A stretch of 64,000 nucleotides of DNA, from positions 248,001 to 312,000 of the forward strand of contig CAWATZ010000003.1 in NCBI GenBank assembly GCA_963784995.1, written 5' to 3'. Numbering within the stretch: position 1 is the stretch's first letter; the number at the start of each line of letters is the position of its first letter. The position numbers were made by a program, and so were the translations under genes. The notes below the pieces were generated by a model. The model was not told where the DNA came from, searched no databases, and saw only the letters and a list, made by a program, of their open reading frames with translations. Shown here in pieces: positions 1 to 8,268 of this stretch. This DNA comes from CAWATZ01 sp963784995. GTDB taxonomy: Bacteria; Planctomycetota; Planctomycetia; Gemmatales; Gemmataceae.

Positions 1-89
1 CCTTCCTTGCAGGAAAGGAAGGAACCCAGCTCGCTGGCGCGGTTACCGGAGGAAAGTCAATCCCGATCTACTCGGTCAAAAGAAGCGAA

Positions 90-332
90 TCAGTTCCAAA
101 AGAACGCCTGGCAGCGCTCCAGGATCGAGGGGCGAGCCAGGTCCAGGGCCTGCTGCCAGGCCCGCTCGTACACGTCCCACTGGCAGGCCCGGCTCGACAG
201 CCATTGCTGCACCACCACCGGACACACCATGAAACCGGTCGGGGACACCACCGCGGATCGGCTGCCCCCCACGAGCCGCTGTTCCACCTCGACAGGTCGT
301 TCGATCAACTCCAGAAAACGATGACGAGCCAT
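90..332 (-). CDS. hypothetical protein, 80 aa
   Basis: Short minus-strand reading frame with ATG at 332 and a GAGGGG Shine-Dalgarno-like stretch about ten bases upstream. The product has mixed charged and hydrophobic residues (for example LELIERPVEVEQRLVGG near the start, two Trp-rich patches) and reads more like protein than the low-complexity opposite strand. No family is recognised. It stands alone at the window edge, with the gene-poor stretch upstream, so it could also be a fragment. Confidence 0.4.
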   Translation of the reverse strand: MARHRFLELIERPVEVEQRLVGGSRSAVVSPTGFMVCPVVVQQWLSSRACQWDVYERAWQQALDLARPSILERCQAFFWN

Positions 333-647
333 GGCCCTGAGCCCCTCGTTGAATTCATTTGTGATTGCTGGAAGGCATGTCTACTTCGTTTATCAATTTT
401 ATCATCTTGGTCATGTTTTGGCAAGCAATCTTTCTTCTGAACCCTGTTATCGGCAGGACGACTTTGGCAAGTTGATCAAATCAGTCGCGATTTTGAGTCG
501 TGAAAGAATGGGAAAAAACAATTGTCGGTCGCTGGTCGGGTTCATATCCTGCTGAATGCATGGTTATGCGTTAGTGGTTCCGTAAGGGATTCATCCTCTG
601 GCGACAGCGCCGGGGGCAGGTACGAACGAACCAAAGGAGGAAAGGAC
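333..647. other. gene-free, AT-richer stretch
   Basis: About 315 bases without a convincing gene. It is visibly richer in A and T than its surroundings (for example around 355-480) and lies between divergent genes, so it probably holds their promoters. I see no clear -35/-10 pair. The only clear signal is the AAAGGAGG ribosome-binding site at 633-640 serving the next gene. Confidence 0.5.
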
Positions 648-1106
648 ATGGCGACGATGATGATGGATCGCGGCAGCATGACGGGCGTGGGGACGCCGAT
701 GGGCGTTCCCGGCGTCGGGACGGCAGGAACGCCGACCAACATGATGATGGTCCCCCGCTGCAAGATGACGTTCGAGAAGTGCCAGGGCGGCATGAAGGTC
801 AACTGCGTCTGCGATGACCAGGTGGCCCGGAGCATGGTGCAGAACCTGTGTACCATGCTGCAGGGCGGCATGTGCAGCTGCTGCATGGTCATGAACGGCA
901 TGATGGTCTGCTGCTGCAACATGACCATGGGCATTTGCAAGTGCGACATGACCAAGGACGGCTGCTGCATCACCTGCACCTCGGGCGACCAGAAGTGCGG
1001 CGAGATGATCCAGGCCTGCTGCGAATGCCTGAACACCATGCTCAAGGACGGCTGCACCTGCTGCGTGCTGATGAACAACACCCCCGTCTGCTGCGGCACC
1101 TGCTGA
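648..1106 (+). CDS. Cys/Met-rich metal-binding-like small protein
   Basis: 152-residue protein with about 26 Cys and 24 Met, i.e. roughly one third of all residues are thiol or thioether side chains. After a Met/Gly/Pro-rich N-terminus (residues 1-37), Cys occur as CC, CCC, CxC and CxxC groups. Two halves look like an internal duplication: residues ~55-86 and ~120-150 both follow a helix-like segment, Leu, Gly, a CxCC or CTCC group, then MN and CC. The start at 648 is chosen because AAAGGAGG lies 7 bases upstream. An intrinsic terminator follows directly, so it is a single-gene transcript. The composition suggests binding of soft metals such as copper or mercury (metallothionein or copper-storage-like), but no known family is recognised and the function is inference. 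Confidence 0.72.
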   Translation: MATMMMDRGSMTGVGTPMGVPGVGTAGTPTNMMMVPRCKMTFEKCQGGMKVNCVCDDQVARSMVQNLCTMLQGGMCSCCMVMNGMMVCCCNMTMGICKCDMTKDGCCITCTSGDQKCGEMIQACCECLNTMLKDGCTCCVLMNNTPVCCGTC

Positions 1107-1128
1107 GAGACGTGGATTGACGAACCAG

Positions 1129-1171
1129 GCCGGCCGTGAGCGGCAATGCTGCTCGCGGCCGGCTCTTTTTT
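1129..1171 (+). terminator. Rho-independent terminator
   Basis: GCCGGCCGTGAGC (1129-1141) pairs with GCTCGCGGCCGGC (1151-1163), with one G-U pair, followed by CTCTTTTTTC. It ends the Cys/Met-rich gene. It also sits just beyond the stop codon of the convergent DUF1634 gene. Confidence 0.87.
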
Positions 1172-1177
1172 CTCCCC

Positions 1178-1573
1178 TCAGTGTTTCCAGAACAGGCTGC
1201 CGATGAGGACCGCGAAGACGACGAGGGTGACAGCGACGTAGAGGTAGTCCCTTTCCATCAAGAAAGCGAAGACGGTGAACAGCACGCGGGCGACGGGCGT
1301 GGCGATCAGCACCAGCAGGCCCAGCTGGATCAGCGACTGACCGTGCCCGTCCAGCGCCCCCGAGAGGATCCCGGAAAAGCTCTGCAAGTCCTCCGGCACT
1401 CCCTCAAATGTCTCGTAGTGATGGACCGCCACCGGGGTCGTCCCTTCCTGGATCAGGTACAGGATGCCTCCCAGCAGCACCAGCACGCCGGAGGCGAGCA
1501 CGCCGACGCGCAGCAGGTTGCCCACGATCTGCTCGACCCACTGATCCGTCCAGCGTTTGGGTGGTTGCGCCAT
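1178..1573 (-). CDS. DUF1634 family membrane protein
   Basis: 131-residue integral membrane protein with three predicted transmembrane helices (about residues 22-42, 80-98 and 108-128) and a polar segment between the first two. This matches the DUF1634 family, whose members are usually encoded beside TauE/SafE-type permeases. Here its ATG follows immediately after the stop codon of the upstream TauE-like gene, with no spacing, so the two are almost certainly translated from one mRNA and probably work together in anion export. Biochemical function of the family is unknown to me. Confidence 0.82.
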   Translation of the reverse strand: MAQPPKRWTDQWVEQIVGNLLRVGVLASGVLVLLGGILYLIQEGTTPVAVHHYETFEGVPEDLQSFSGILSGALDGHGQSLIQLGLLVLIATPVARVLFTVFAFLMERDYLYVAVTLVVFAVLIGSLFWKH

Positions 1574-2410
1574 TTACAGGTTGCCTCCGAAACCCTTGTA
1601 GATCATCTGCACGGCCACGGCAACCAGGACCAGGCCGAAGACGAGCCGCAGGCTTCGCGTCCGGGCGACCATGAGGACTTTCGCCCCCAGCATGGAACCA
1701 AGCAGGACGCCCAGCATGACCGGCATGGCCAGCCCGGGAGAGATTTGCCCCCGGTGGAGGTAAATGCCGGCGCTGGCGGCGGCGGTCACGCCGATCATGA
1801 AGTTGCTGGTGGTGGTCGAAACCTTGAACGGCAGGCCCATCCCCTGATCCATGGCCAGCACCTTGAACGCTCCCGAGCCGATGCCCAGCAGGCCAGAAAG
1901 CACCCCCGCGACCGCCATCAGCAAGAAACCCAGCGGCACCCGGCGAACGTGGTAGGCGATTGGGCCCTCCGGCGACGGGTAGGTCGAGTCCAGCCGCAGC
2001 CGTTGTGCCAGCGGGTCAGCGACTTCGGTGCCGGTCGGCTCGACCCAGCGGTAGGCGGACAGGCAGGCGGACGCCAGCAGCACGACGCCAAAGACGACGG
2101 CGACGACGTTGGGATGCAGCGTCGCGGTCAGCAAAGCACCTCCCAGCGCCCCCAGCGTGGTGGCGATCTCCAGGAACATGCCGACGCGGATGTTGGAGTA
2201 GCCCTCCTTGACGTAAGCCGCCGCCGCCCCGGACGACGTGGCGATGACGGAAACCAGCGAGGCGCCGATGGCGTACTCGATGTTCACCCCGAATCCCAGG
2301 ACCAGCATCGGCACGATCACCACGCCGCCGCCCAGGCCGGTCAGTGAGCCCAGAAAGCCCGCGGCCACGGAGCCCAGCCACACGAGAAGGGTGAAGGTCA
2401 AGATACTCAA
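1574..2410 (-). CDS. sulfite exporter TauE/SafE family permease
   Basis: 278-residue polytopic membrane protein. The N-terminal repeat motif FLGSLTGLGGGVVIVPML and the second-half counterpart SGLLGIGSGAFKVLAM are the paired Gly-rich signatures of the TauE/SafE (DUF81) family. About eight hydrophobic helices are visible. Members export sulfite, sulfoacetate or related organosulfur anions, or take up similar anions; the substrate cannot be read from sequence. It is the first gene of a two-gene unit with the DUF1634 protein and is preceded at 15 bases by the stop of the sugar kinase, so a three-gene transcript is possible. Confidence 0.9.
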   Translation of the reverse strand: MSILTFTLLVWLGSVAAGFLGSLTGLGGGVVIVPMLVLGFGVNIEYAIGASLVSVIATSSGAAAAYVKEGYSNIRVGMFLEIATTLGALGGALLTATLHPNVVAVVFGVVLLASACLSAYRWVEPTGTEVADPLAQRLRLDSTYPSPEGPIAYHVRRVPLGFLLMAVAGVLSGLLGIGSGAFKVLAMDQGMGLPFKVSTTTSNFMIGVTAAASAGIYLHRGQISPGLAMPVMLGVLLGSMLGAKVLMVARTRSLRLVFGLVLVAVAVQMIYKGFGGNL

Positions 2411-2425
2411 GGGAGCCCTCCGCGC

Positions 2426-3508
2426 TCAGCGCTGCACCCGTGCCGAGCCGCCCTTCGCCAGTGCCTCCACCTCGTCCAGCCGGGCCATGGTGACGTCGCC
2501 GTGATAGGTGGTGAGCAGCGCCCCGTGCGCCCAGCCCAGGCGCAGGGCCTCTTCCGGAGGCCGGCCCGAAAGCAGGCCGTAGATGACGCCCGAGGCAAAG
2601 CCATCGCCGCCGCCGATGCGGTCGATCACGTCCAGATGGCACGTCGGGCTCACGTAGCGCTGGCCATTGAGCCACAGCACCGCCGCCCAGTCGTGGCGGT
2701 TGGTTGAATGGACCTCGCGCAAGGTGGTCGCCACCAGCTTGACGTTGGGATGCTGCTCGACGACGCGGTCGATCATCAGGAAGAACGTGTCCGGATCGAG
2801 CTTGGACTTGGCGGACACCTCGGGACCGGGAACGCCCAGGCCCTTTTGCATGTCTTCCTCGTTGCCGATGAGTGCGTCCACCTGATCGACGATGCGCCGC
2901 AGCACCTTCTGGGCCCGGCTGAGGCCGCCGACCGACGCCCACAGCTTCGCCCGGTAATTCAGGTCGAAGGAATTGATGGCCCCGCTGGCCTTGGCGGCTT
3001 TCATCCCTTCGATGATCAACTCCGAGGTGGTTTCGGACAGGGCCGCGAAGATGCCGCCGGAGTGAAACCAGCGGACGCCGGCCGCGAAGATCTTTGCCCA
3101 GTCAAAGTCCCCCGGCTTGAGCATCGCCCCGGCCTCGTTGGCCCGGTTGTAGAAGACCACCGGGGGCCGCACGCCGTGGCCGCGGTCGCTGTAGACCGTG
3201 GCGATGTTGGGACCACGCACGCCGTCATGCTCGAACCACTTGTAAAACGGCGTGACGCCGGTTTCGCGGACCCGGGACTGGACCAGCTCTCCGATGCCGT
3301 AGTTGACCATGGCCGTGGCGATGCCGGTGCGCAGCCCGAAGCAATCCGACAGCCCGGCGGCCACGTTGTATTCGCCGCCGGAGACGTGGATCTCGACCGA
3401 GCGGGCCTTGCGGAAGGGCACCGTGCCCGGATCGAGCCGATGCACCAGCGCCCCCAGGGCCAGAAAGTCCAGCTCGCACGGCCCCTGACGAATCTTCAAC
3501 CCATTCAT
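2426..3508 (-). CDS. PfkB-family sugar kinase (2-keto-3-deoxygluconate kinase-like)
   Basis: 360-residue ribokinase-fold kinase. The C-terminal PfkB signature appears as DRIGGGDGFASG (about residue 290), where the Asp of GGGD is the expected catalytic base. The substrate-binding N-terminal part contains SGGEYNVAAGL, analogous to the GGxxxNxA motif. This GGGDGFASG variant is common in KDG kinases, which phosphorylate 2-keto-3-deoxygluconate in the Entner-Doudoroff or pectin/alginate route. I chose ATG 3508 (GGGGAA six bases upstream). The frame stays open to 3634, but that extension runs across a hairpin and lacks a good ribosome site. Other carbohydrate substrates are possible. Confidence 0.83.
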   Translation of the reverse strand: MNGLKIRQGPCELDFLALGALVHRLDPGTVPFRKARSVEIHVSGGEYNVAAGLSDCFGLRTGIATAMVNYGIGELVQSRVRETGVTPFYKWFEHDGVRGPNIATVYSDRGHGVRPPVVFYNRANEAGAMLKPGDFDWAKIFAAGVRWFHSGGIFAALSETTSELIIEGMKAAKASGAINSFDLNYRAKLWASVGGLSRAQKVLRRIVDQVDALIGNEEDMQKGLGVPGPEVSAKSKLDPDTFFLMIDRVVEQHPNVKLVATTLREVHSTNRHDWAAVLWLNGQRYVSPTCHLDVIDRIGGGDGFASGVIYGLLSGRPPEEALRLGWAHGALLTTYHGDVTMARLDEVEALAKGGSARVQR

Positions 3509-3552
3509 GAACGTTCCCCGCTTGCGATACTCCGGAAGCGATGATTGCTGAC

Positions 3553-3591
3553 CAATGACCAATGTAGCGATGACCTCCTCATTGGTCATTG
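3553..3591. repeat. 11-bp inverted repeat between divergent genes
   Basis: CAATGACCAAT (3553-3563) and ATTGGTCATTG (3581-3591) form a perfect inverted repeat in the region between the kinase and the DUF1571 gene. There is no U-tract. It could be an operator for the divergent promoters or a small REP-like repeat. Confidence 0.5.
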
Positions 3592-3662
3592 CTGGGCCCA
3601 GGGGAATTGGCTCATTTTTTGCGATTGAGCCCAAACAGGGCTTTCAAGTGAGGAGGTGGACA

Positions 3663-4472
3663 ATGACGTCACGTTACTACTCGCGGCAAATCAACAGGGT
3701 TGCTCGTTTCGCCATCCTCATCGGTTGCGTTGGGTGGCTGCTGACGGCCGATCCAGGGTTCGGTCAGAGCGCTTCCCTGGAGCAGGCCCGGCAGCTCTAC
3801 CAGGAAGCGGAGTCGAGCTATGCCGGCATCAACTCGTACGTCTGCCGGATGATCCGGCACAGCATTGACGACGGCAAGGTGAACGAGCAAATCCTGATCC
3901 TGTACTTCCGCAAGAATCCCTGGAGCGTGCGCTTCAAGTGGTTGTCCGGCGATGGCCAGGGCCGGGAAGTGCTGTACGTCAAGGACCACTACGAGAACAA
4001 GATCCACGCCATCACCGCCCCGGGCGACATCCCCTTCGTGCCGGGCGGGGAGAAATTGGCGTTGAGTCTGGACAGTCCCCTGGTTCGCAGCGCGAGTCCG
4101 ACCCCGATCACCGAGTCCGGCATTGGCGCGCTCATCGACCGCTTCGGCAAGGAGGTGGACAGGGCGGAGCAAGGCAAGGAGCAAATCATCTGCAAGGGTC
4201 AACAGCAGCGTCCGGATTACGACGTGCCCCTGCACGTGGTCGAGGGGAAATTGCCTCCGGGGATCGACCCGGACGTGCCGCATGGCGGCCGATTCCTGCT
4301 CGGCTTTCACTCGGAGTTGCATCTGCCAGTGTTGAGTGTGCTGTACAACGAAGTCGGTTCCGAGGTCAGTTACTATCGCTTCGATCGGCTGGAGCTGAAC
4401 GTCGGTCTGACCGACGCCGACTTCGATCCGGCGAAGATGGGGCCGCGCAAGCCGGCGAAGACGGCGCGCTGA
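3663..4472 (+). CDS. DUF1571 family secreted protein
   Basis: 269-residue protein. An N-terminal hydrophobic segment (about residues 12-29) ending in DPGFGQS is a likely Sec signal peptide. The mature part begins with a helix resembling the opening of planctomycete DUF1571 proteins, then SYVCRMIRHSIDDGK, FRKNPWSVRFKWL and a C-terminal DADFDPAKMG. These fit the LolA-like DUF1571 fold. Start 3663 has GAGGAGG six bases upstream. Family function is not established; a lipoprotein-carrier-like envelope role is only inferred from the fold. Confidence 0.75.
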   Translation: MTSRYYSRQINRVARFAILIGCVGWLLTADPGFGQSASLEQARQLYQEAESSYAGINSYVCRMIRHSIDDGKVNEQILILYFRKNPWSVRFKWLSGDGQGREVLYVKDHYENKIHAITAPGDIPFVPGGEKLALSLDSPLVRSASPTPITESGIGALIDRFGKEVDRAEQGKEQIICKGQQQRPDYDVPLHVVEGKLPPGIDPDVPHGGRFLLGFHSELHLPVLSVLYNEVGSEVSYYRFDRLELNVGLTDADFDPAKMGPRKPAKTAR

Positions 4473-4581
4473 GCGTGTGCGTCAGAGGAAACGCTTTGCC
4501 TTTTTGCTTGACAGGAGCATGCCGGCAGTCGAAAGTGACGGAACACTCGCCGGATTCCCAGACCAAGAGAGGTCCCCGACC

Positions 4582-6312
4582 ATGTCCGCATTCTCCGACG
4601 CCGTCCAGGACTATTTCGCCGCCCGCGCCGGCCTTCCCATTGGGGATTTCGGGGACCGGGTCAATGACCTCCTGGACCGGATTCGGGAGGTCGGGCCCGA
4701 GGAGGCGTCCTGGCCCATGGGCGGCCTGGTGGAGGTGCTGGCCCGCTCGTCCAAGCCTCCGGTGTCGGTCCTCGGCGTGATCGGAGAACTGCTCTGCCGG
4801 GGGGCGAGTTTCTGGGGCGTCCTCCCCCATTACGTGGCGGGCATTCGCTATCATCTCGCCCATGCCGCCGAGATCGAACAGGCTGCCCGCTCCACGCTCT
4901 CGTCGGGTCAACGGCTGGCCGATCTGCCCCGCGAGCAGGCTCAAGCGATCCTGGAGGCATTGCCCGAGGCGGCACAAGGCCACGTCGAGAGCTGGAATAA
5001 CCTGGGCTTTTTTCTGGGCTCGGCCGCGCCGATCCTGGAACAGGTCAAGCCGATGCGCCAGCTCGCCCGGGCCATCGGCGTTGACGCGGGTTGGATCCGG
5101 GATTCCGGGCTCGGCCCGGACTGGCTGGCCCGGCTCCCCGACGTCCTGGACGGACAGGCCGCCTCGGACGGACCGCTGCCCGACCCGGACGGGGCGATTG
5201 ACTCGGTCCTGACGCAGCTCCGTCAGGCCGCCGGCCAGCCGCCCCGGACGGACAAGAGCATGGAGCAGCTTGTCCAGTCGCTCTATTCGGCAACCACGGT
5301 TGTTCCGCCCGAGGCGTTTGCCCGGGCCGCAACCGAGCTGGCCCGGGTCGCCGCCACGGCCGATCCCGCCTGGGCCAGCGAGCTGGCCCGGATGAGCGGG
5401 GCGTTCATCGAGCGCGGCGCCAACCCGGAACCGGGCGTGGACGCCCTGCTCGCCGGTCTGCCCCGGCTGCTCGATCCGCTGGTGGCGTTTGTCGAGGCGT
5501 GCCGGGAGCGGGCCACGGAAGAGGAGGAGGGCTCACCCGTCGAGAACCACGGGGAGGCGGTTGCCGAGGAAATGCCCGAAGCGCAGCGGGCCCTGGACGT
5601 AATCGGCCCTTACTGCCTGGGGACGATTGCCCACCTCGCCCGCTGTCCCGCGGCCCGGCTGCGCCACGGCCGGAACGCCGACCTTCTGGCCAGGCTCAAT
5701 GCGGTTCGGTGGGACACCAACGATACCGGATACCTGTGGAAGATGCTCCAGGTCCTTGAAGAGGAACTGGTTATCCTCGCCCCGGCCCTGGGAATGGGTT
5801 GGCGGGTGAAGATCGGCGGCGTCGGGGACAACTTCCAGTTGCACGCCCTGATCAGCGGCTTGCTGGTCGGGCCGCGGAAGGACGGCAAGTACCCGGGCCG
5901 GGTCAGCACGCACGATCAGGAACCGGAACCCGGCCCCGGCATCCCCCTGAAGCCGCGCGCCACCGCCACCCAGCTGAACGCCCCGTGTGCCGGCCGGGAG
6001 CCGGGCTTTACCAGCCGGATTCAGCTGTGGAACTGGACTGCCCTGCAAGGGGACGGAACGCTCCCGGCCGACCCCATCAAGGCCCACGACCACTTCATCT
6101 GGAACGAGGGCGTGCCAGCGGACATCCTGCCGTTCGAGGGGACGCGCATCGTCCTGCTCGGCGATTCGACCATCCAACGCAACTGGAACGGGGGCCGGCT
6201 CTTTCCGTTCATGGAGGCGACGTTCGAGATCGTGGAGACAATGGACCCCGCCGCCGCACGCGGCTGGCTCGACCGGATCGCCCGGCAGAGCAAGAGCGGC
6301 AACCCGGAGTAA
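4582..6312 (+). CDS. large hypothetical protein, 576 aa
   Basis: Start 4582 is preferred over an upstream in-frame ATG at 4477 because AGAGG lies 11 bases before it. The first ~350 residues look helical and Ala/Leu-rich, a small acidic patch EEEEGSP follows, and the C-terminal ~200 residues are more conserved-looking, with GLLVGPRKDGKYPGRVSTH, LWNWTALQGDG, DPIKAHDHFIWNEG and RIVLLGDSTIQRN. There is no signal peptide or membrane segment. I do not recognise the family. It is cytoplasmic by appearance and transcribed alone, convergent with the SDR gene. Confidence 0.6.
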   Translation: MSAFSDAVQDYFAARAGLPIGDFGDRVNDLLDRIREVGPEEASWPMGGLVEVLARSSKPPVSVLGVIGELLCRGASFWGVLPHYVAGIRYHLAHAAEIEQAARSTLSSGQRLADLPREQAQAILEALPEAAQGHVESWNNLGFFLGSAAPILEQVKPMRQLARAIGVDAGWIRDSGLGPDWLARLPDVLDGQAASDGPLPDPDGAIDSVLTQLRQAAGQPPRTDKSMEQLVQSLYSATTVVPPEAFARAATELARVAATADPAWASELARMSGAFIERGANPEPGVDALLAGLPRLLDPLVAFVEACRERATEEEEGSPVENHGEAVAEEMPEAQRALDVIGPYCLGTIAHLARCPAARLRHGRNADLLARLNAVRWDTNDTGYLWKMLQVLEEELVILAPALGMGWRVKIGGVGDNFQLHALISGLLVGPRKDGKYPGRVSTHDQEPEPGPGIPLKPRATATQLNAPCAGREPGFTSRIQLWNWTALQGDGTLPADPIKAHDHFIWNEGVPADILPFEGTRIVLLGDSTIQRNWNGGRLFPFMEATFEIVETMDPAAARGWLDRIARQSKSGNPE

Positions 6313-6325
6313 CCCGCTGGCCGGC

Positions 6326-7108
6326 TCAGGGAAACGCCCGGTCGAGGTGGACGTAACCGCCATCGACGTGGAACAGCTGGCCGGTGGTATGGCTGGAGCG
6401 CGGCGAGAGCAGGAAGGCGACCGCGTTGGCGATCTCCGCGGTGGTGGTCATGCGTTGCTCGAAGGGGATGCGTGCTTCAATGCGGGCCCGTGCCTGCCGC
6501 GGATCGGGGAGCGTCTGAATCCAGCTGGCATACAGCGGCGTCCAGCACTCGGCCACGATCACGGCGTTGACGCGGATGCCGTACTTGGCCAGTTCGACGG
6601 CCCATTCGCGGGTCAGCGCATTGCGCCCGCCGTTGGCGGCCGCATAGGCCGAGGTGTTTCCCTGACCTGTCTCGGCCACCTTGGAGCCGATGTTCACGAT
6701 GGGACCGCGCGAGCGCTTCAGCTCGGGCAGTGCGAAATGGGCCATCTCGTAGTAGTGCAGCAGATTGCGCCGCAGGGAGAGCAGGAACTTGCCGCTGTCG
6801 CCGTGTTCCAGGCCGACGCCGTCGTTGATGCCGGCGTTGTTGACCAGGCCATCGATCCGGCCAAAGCGGGCGACAGCGATTTCGACCGCACGCCGGCACT
6901 CTTCCGTCCGGGTCAGTTCCGCCTCGATGCCGTGAGCAAGTCCGCCGGTCTGAAGGATCGCCGCGACGGCGGCCTCGTTGTCCACGGCGTTGCGTCCGAC
7001 GATCACCGGGATGGCGTGCTCGGCGGCCAGCACGCGGGCAATTCCCTCGCCGATGCCCTTGGCGCCGCCGGTTACCAGGATCACCTTGGCGGTCAGTTCG
7101 AGGTTCAT
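6326..7108 (-). CDS. SDR-family oxidoreductase with Asn in the YxxxK position
   Basis: 260-residue classical short-chain dehydrogenase. The Rossmann motif TGGAKGIG (residues ~14-21), NNAG (~90-93) and catalytic Tyr in the SAYAAANGG segment are present. The residue four after the catalytic Tyr, normally Lys, is Asn (codon AAC). Downstream RVNAVIVAECWTPLY resembles sugar dehydrogenases related to L-fucose dehydrogenase, and Bacteroidetes and planctomycete relatives may share this Asn. Substrate is probably a sugar or sugar acid, but the catalytic mechanism may be altered. It is the only gene in its transcript as far as can be seen. Confidence 0.84.
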   Translation of the reverse strand: MNLELTAKVILVTGGAKGIGEGIARVLAAEHAIPVIVGRNAVDNEAAVAAILQTGGLAHGIEAELTRTEECRRAVEIAVARFGRIDGLVNNAGINDGVGLEHGDSGKFLLSLRRNLLHYYEMAHFALPELKRSRGPIVNIGSKVAETGQGNTSAYAAANGGRNALTREWAVELAKYGIRVNAVIVAECWTPLYASWIQTLPDPRQARARIEARIPFEQRMTTTAEIANAVAFLLSPRSSHTTGQLFHVDGGYVHLDRAFP

Positions 7109-7148
7109 GGCGGTTCGCTCTCCTGACGTCCGACGGAGGCACCCGCGG

Positions 7149-8144
7149 TCAAGTCGTGGCAGTGGGCGGCGTGCCGTTGCCTGGCCTCCTGGCGGCGAGC
7201 TGCTGCTTCAGGGACTCCTCCAACTGCACCAGGTCCTGTTCGGGCAGTCGGTTCAGTTCTTCCCTGGACGTTTCCGGCAGTTGCAGGAGTTGCTGCAACA
7301 ATCGGATGCGGCCGAGCAACTGGCCCTTCTCGATGCCTTCGTCGAAAGCTTTCTGGCGCACCTCCTGGGCCAACCTGAGGTTCTCCTGTGCCAACCTGAG
7401 GTTTTCCAGGGCCTCCCGGCCCAACTTCGCTTCGGCCGCCAGTGAAGCGGCGTCGCGCTCGGCACGCCACCGCTCCGCGGCACGGTGCTGCTCCAGTTCG
7501 TCCTGACTGATCTTCATGAGTACCTCCACCGCCTGGCGGATCACGGGAACGTCCAGCGTCGCCGGCAGGGAACCCGGGTCCAGCGACGCACCATGCTTGT
7601 AAAAGTAACACCAGCGCTCTAGCGGAGTCTTCACCTCGTGAACCGGCACGTTGAACTTGCTCAACTCCAGCAGATGAATCTCCAGGTCCCCAGTAAGCGA
7701 TACACCGTGCTGCTGGTCATAAACGCGGAAGCAGTGGTGATAGGCGTCATCCGGAAGCAACGTCTCGTTGAGCCAGCAGATGGTGTAAGTCGGCTGCAGC
7801 AATTCATGGCGCTCGCCCCTGAGCAACTGCCCGCCGTGGCTGCTGGCCCAGTAGTAGAGCAGCCGCTTGGCGAAGGCCGGGTGCAGGAACAGTTGCATCT
7901 CGACGAGGAACTGCCGGCCCGGATCATTGCGGGCCCGAACGTCCAGGACGGAAACCTTGCCCTCCGCGTAGTCCTTGGCCACGAACGGGTTGAGCAGCGT
8001 CACCCCGCGCACCAGTCTGCCGGCCGGAAAGCCAATCACGGTGTTGAGCTGATCGACCAGCAGCAGCGCGTTGTCCTCGTCGCCGGAAAGGCGTTTGAAG
8101 ACGTAATCCACCTTTGGGTCGATGCCGGTGGCCATGCCGCTCAT
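7149..8144 (-). CDS. Rpn-family recombination-promoting nuclease / putative PD-(D/E)XK transposase
   Basis: 331-residue protein. It opens with DPKVDYVFKRLSGDEDN, typical of the Rpn/PD-(D/E)XK transposase family, followed by the nuclease core VLDVRARND...FLVEMQ with the family ExQ motif (residues ~75-92). The C-terminal third is a charged coiled coil with the tandem repeat ENLRLAQ-ENLRLAQ. Rpn proteins are DNA endonucleases that stimulate RecA-independent recombination. ATG 8144 is used; ATG 8135 and an upstream in-frame extension are alternatives. It overlaps no neighbour and probably moves as a selfish or domesticated element. Confidence 0.8.
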   Translation of the reverse strand: MSGMATGIDPKVDYVFKRLSGDEDNALLLVDQLNTVIGFPAGRLVRGVTLLNPFVAKDYAEGKVSVLDVRARNDPGRQFLVEMQLFLHPAFAKRLLYYWASSHGGQLLRGERHELLQPTYTICWLNETLLPDDAYHHCFRVYDQQHGVSLTGDLEIHLLELSKFNVPVHEVKTPLERWCYFYKHGASLDPGSLPATLDVPVIRQAVEVLMKISQDELEQHRAAERWRAERDAASLAAEAKLGREALENLRLAQENLRLAQEVRQKAFDEGIEKGQLLGRIRLLQQLLQLPETSREELNRLPEQDLVQLEESLKQQLAARRPGNGTPPTATT

Positions 8145-8268
8145 TGTGCCCAATGACTTTCCCCGAGGCAAGGGGGAGTTGCCTGGCCGAGGCATTGGGG
8201 TGAAGCCTTCGGAGCGGCTGCCAGCGCCGAGTTCTCTCCCTTCTGGTGATGAGCCAGGATACCAGAGA

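Noticed and set aside
1136..2347. 403-codon plus-strand open frame
   Set aside because: It is antisense to the DUF1634/TauE pair, and its product is His/Gln/Asp-rich without any family features. Open antisense frames are expected at high GC.
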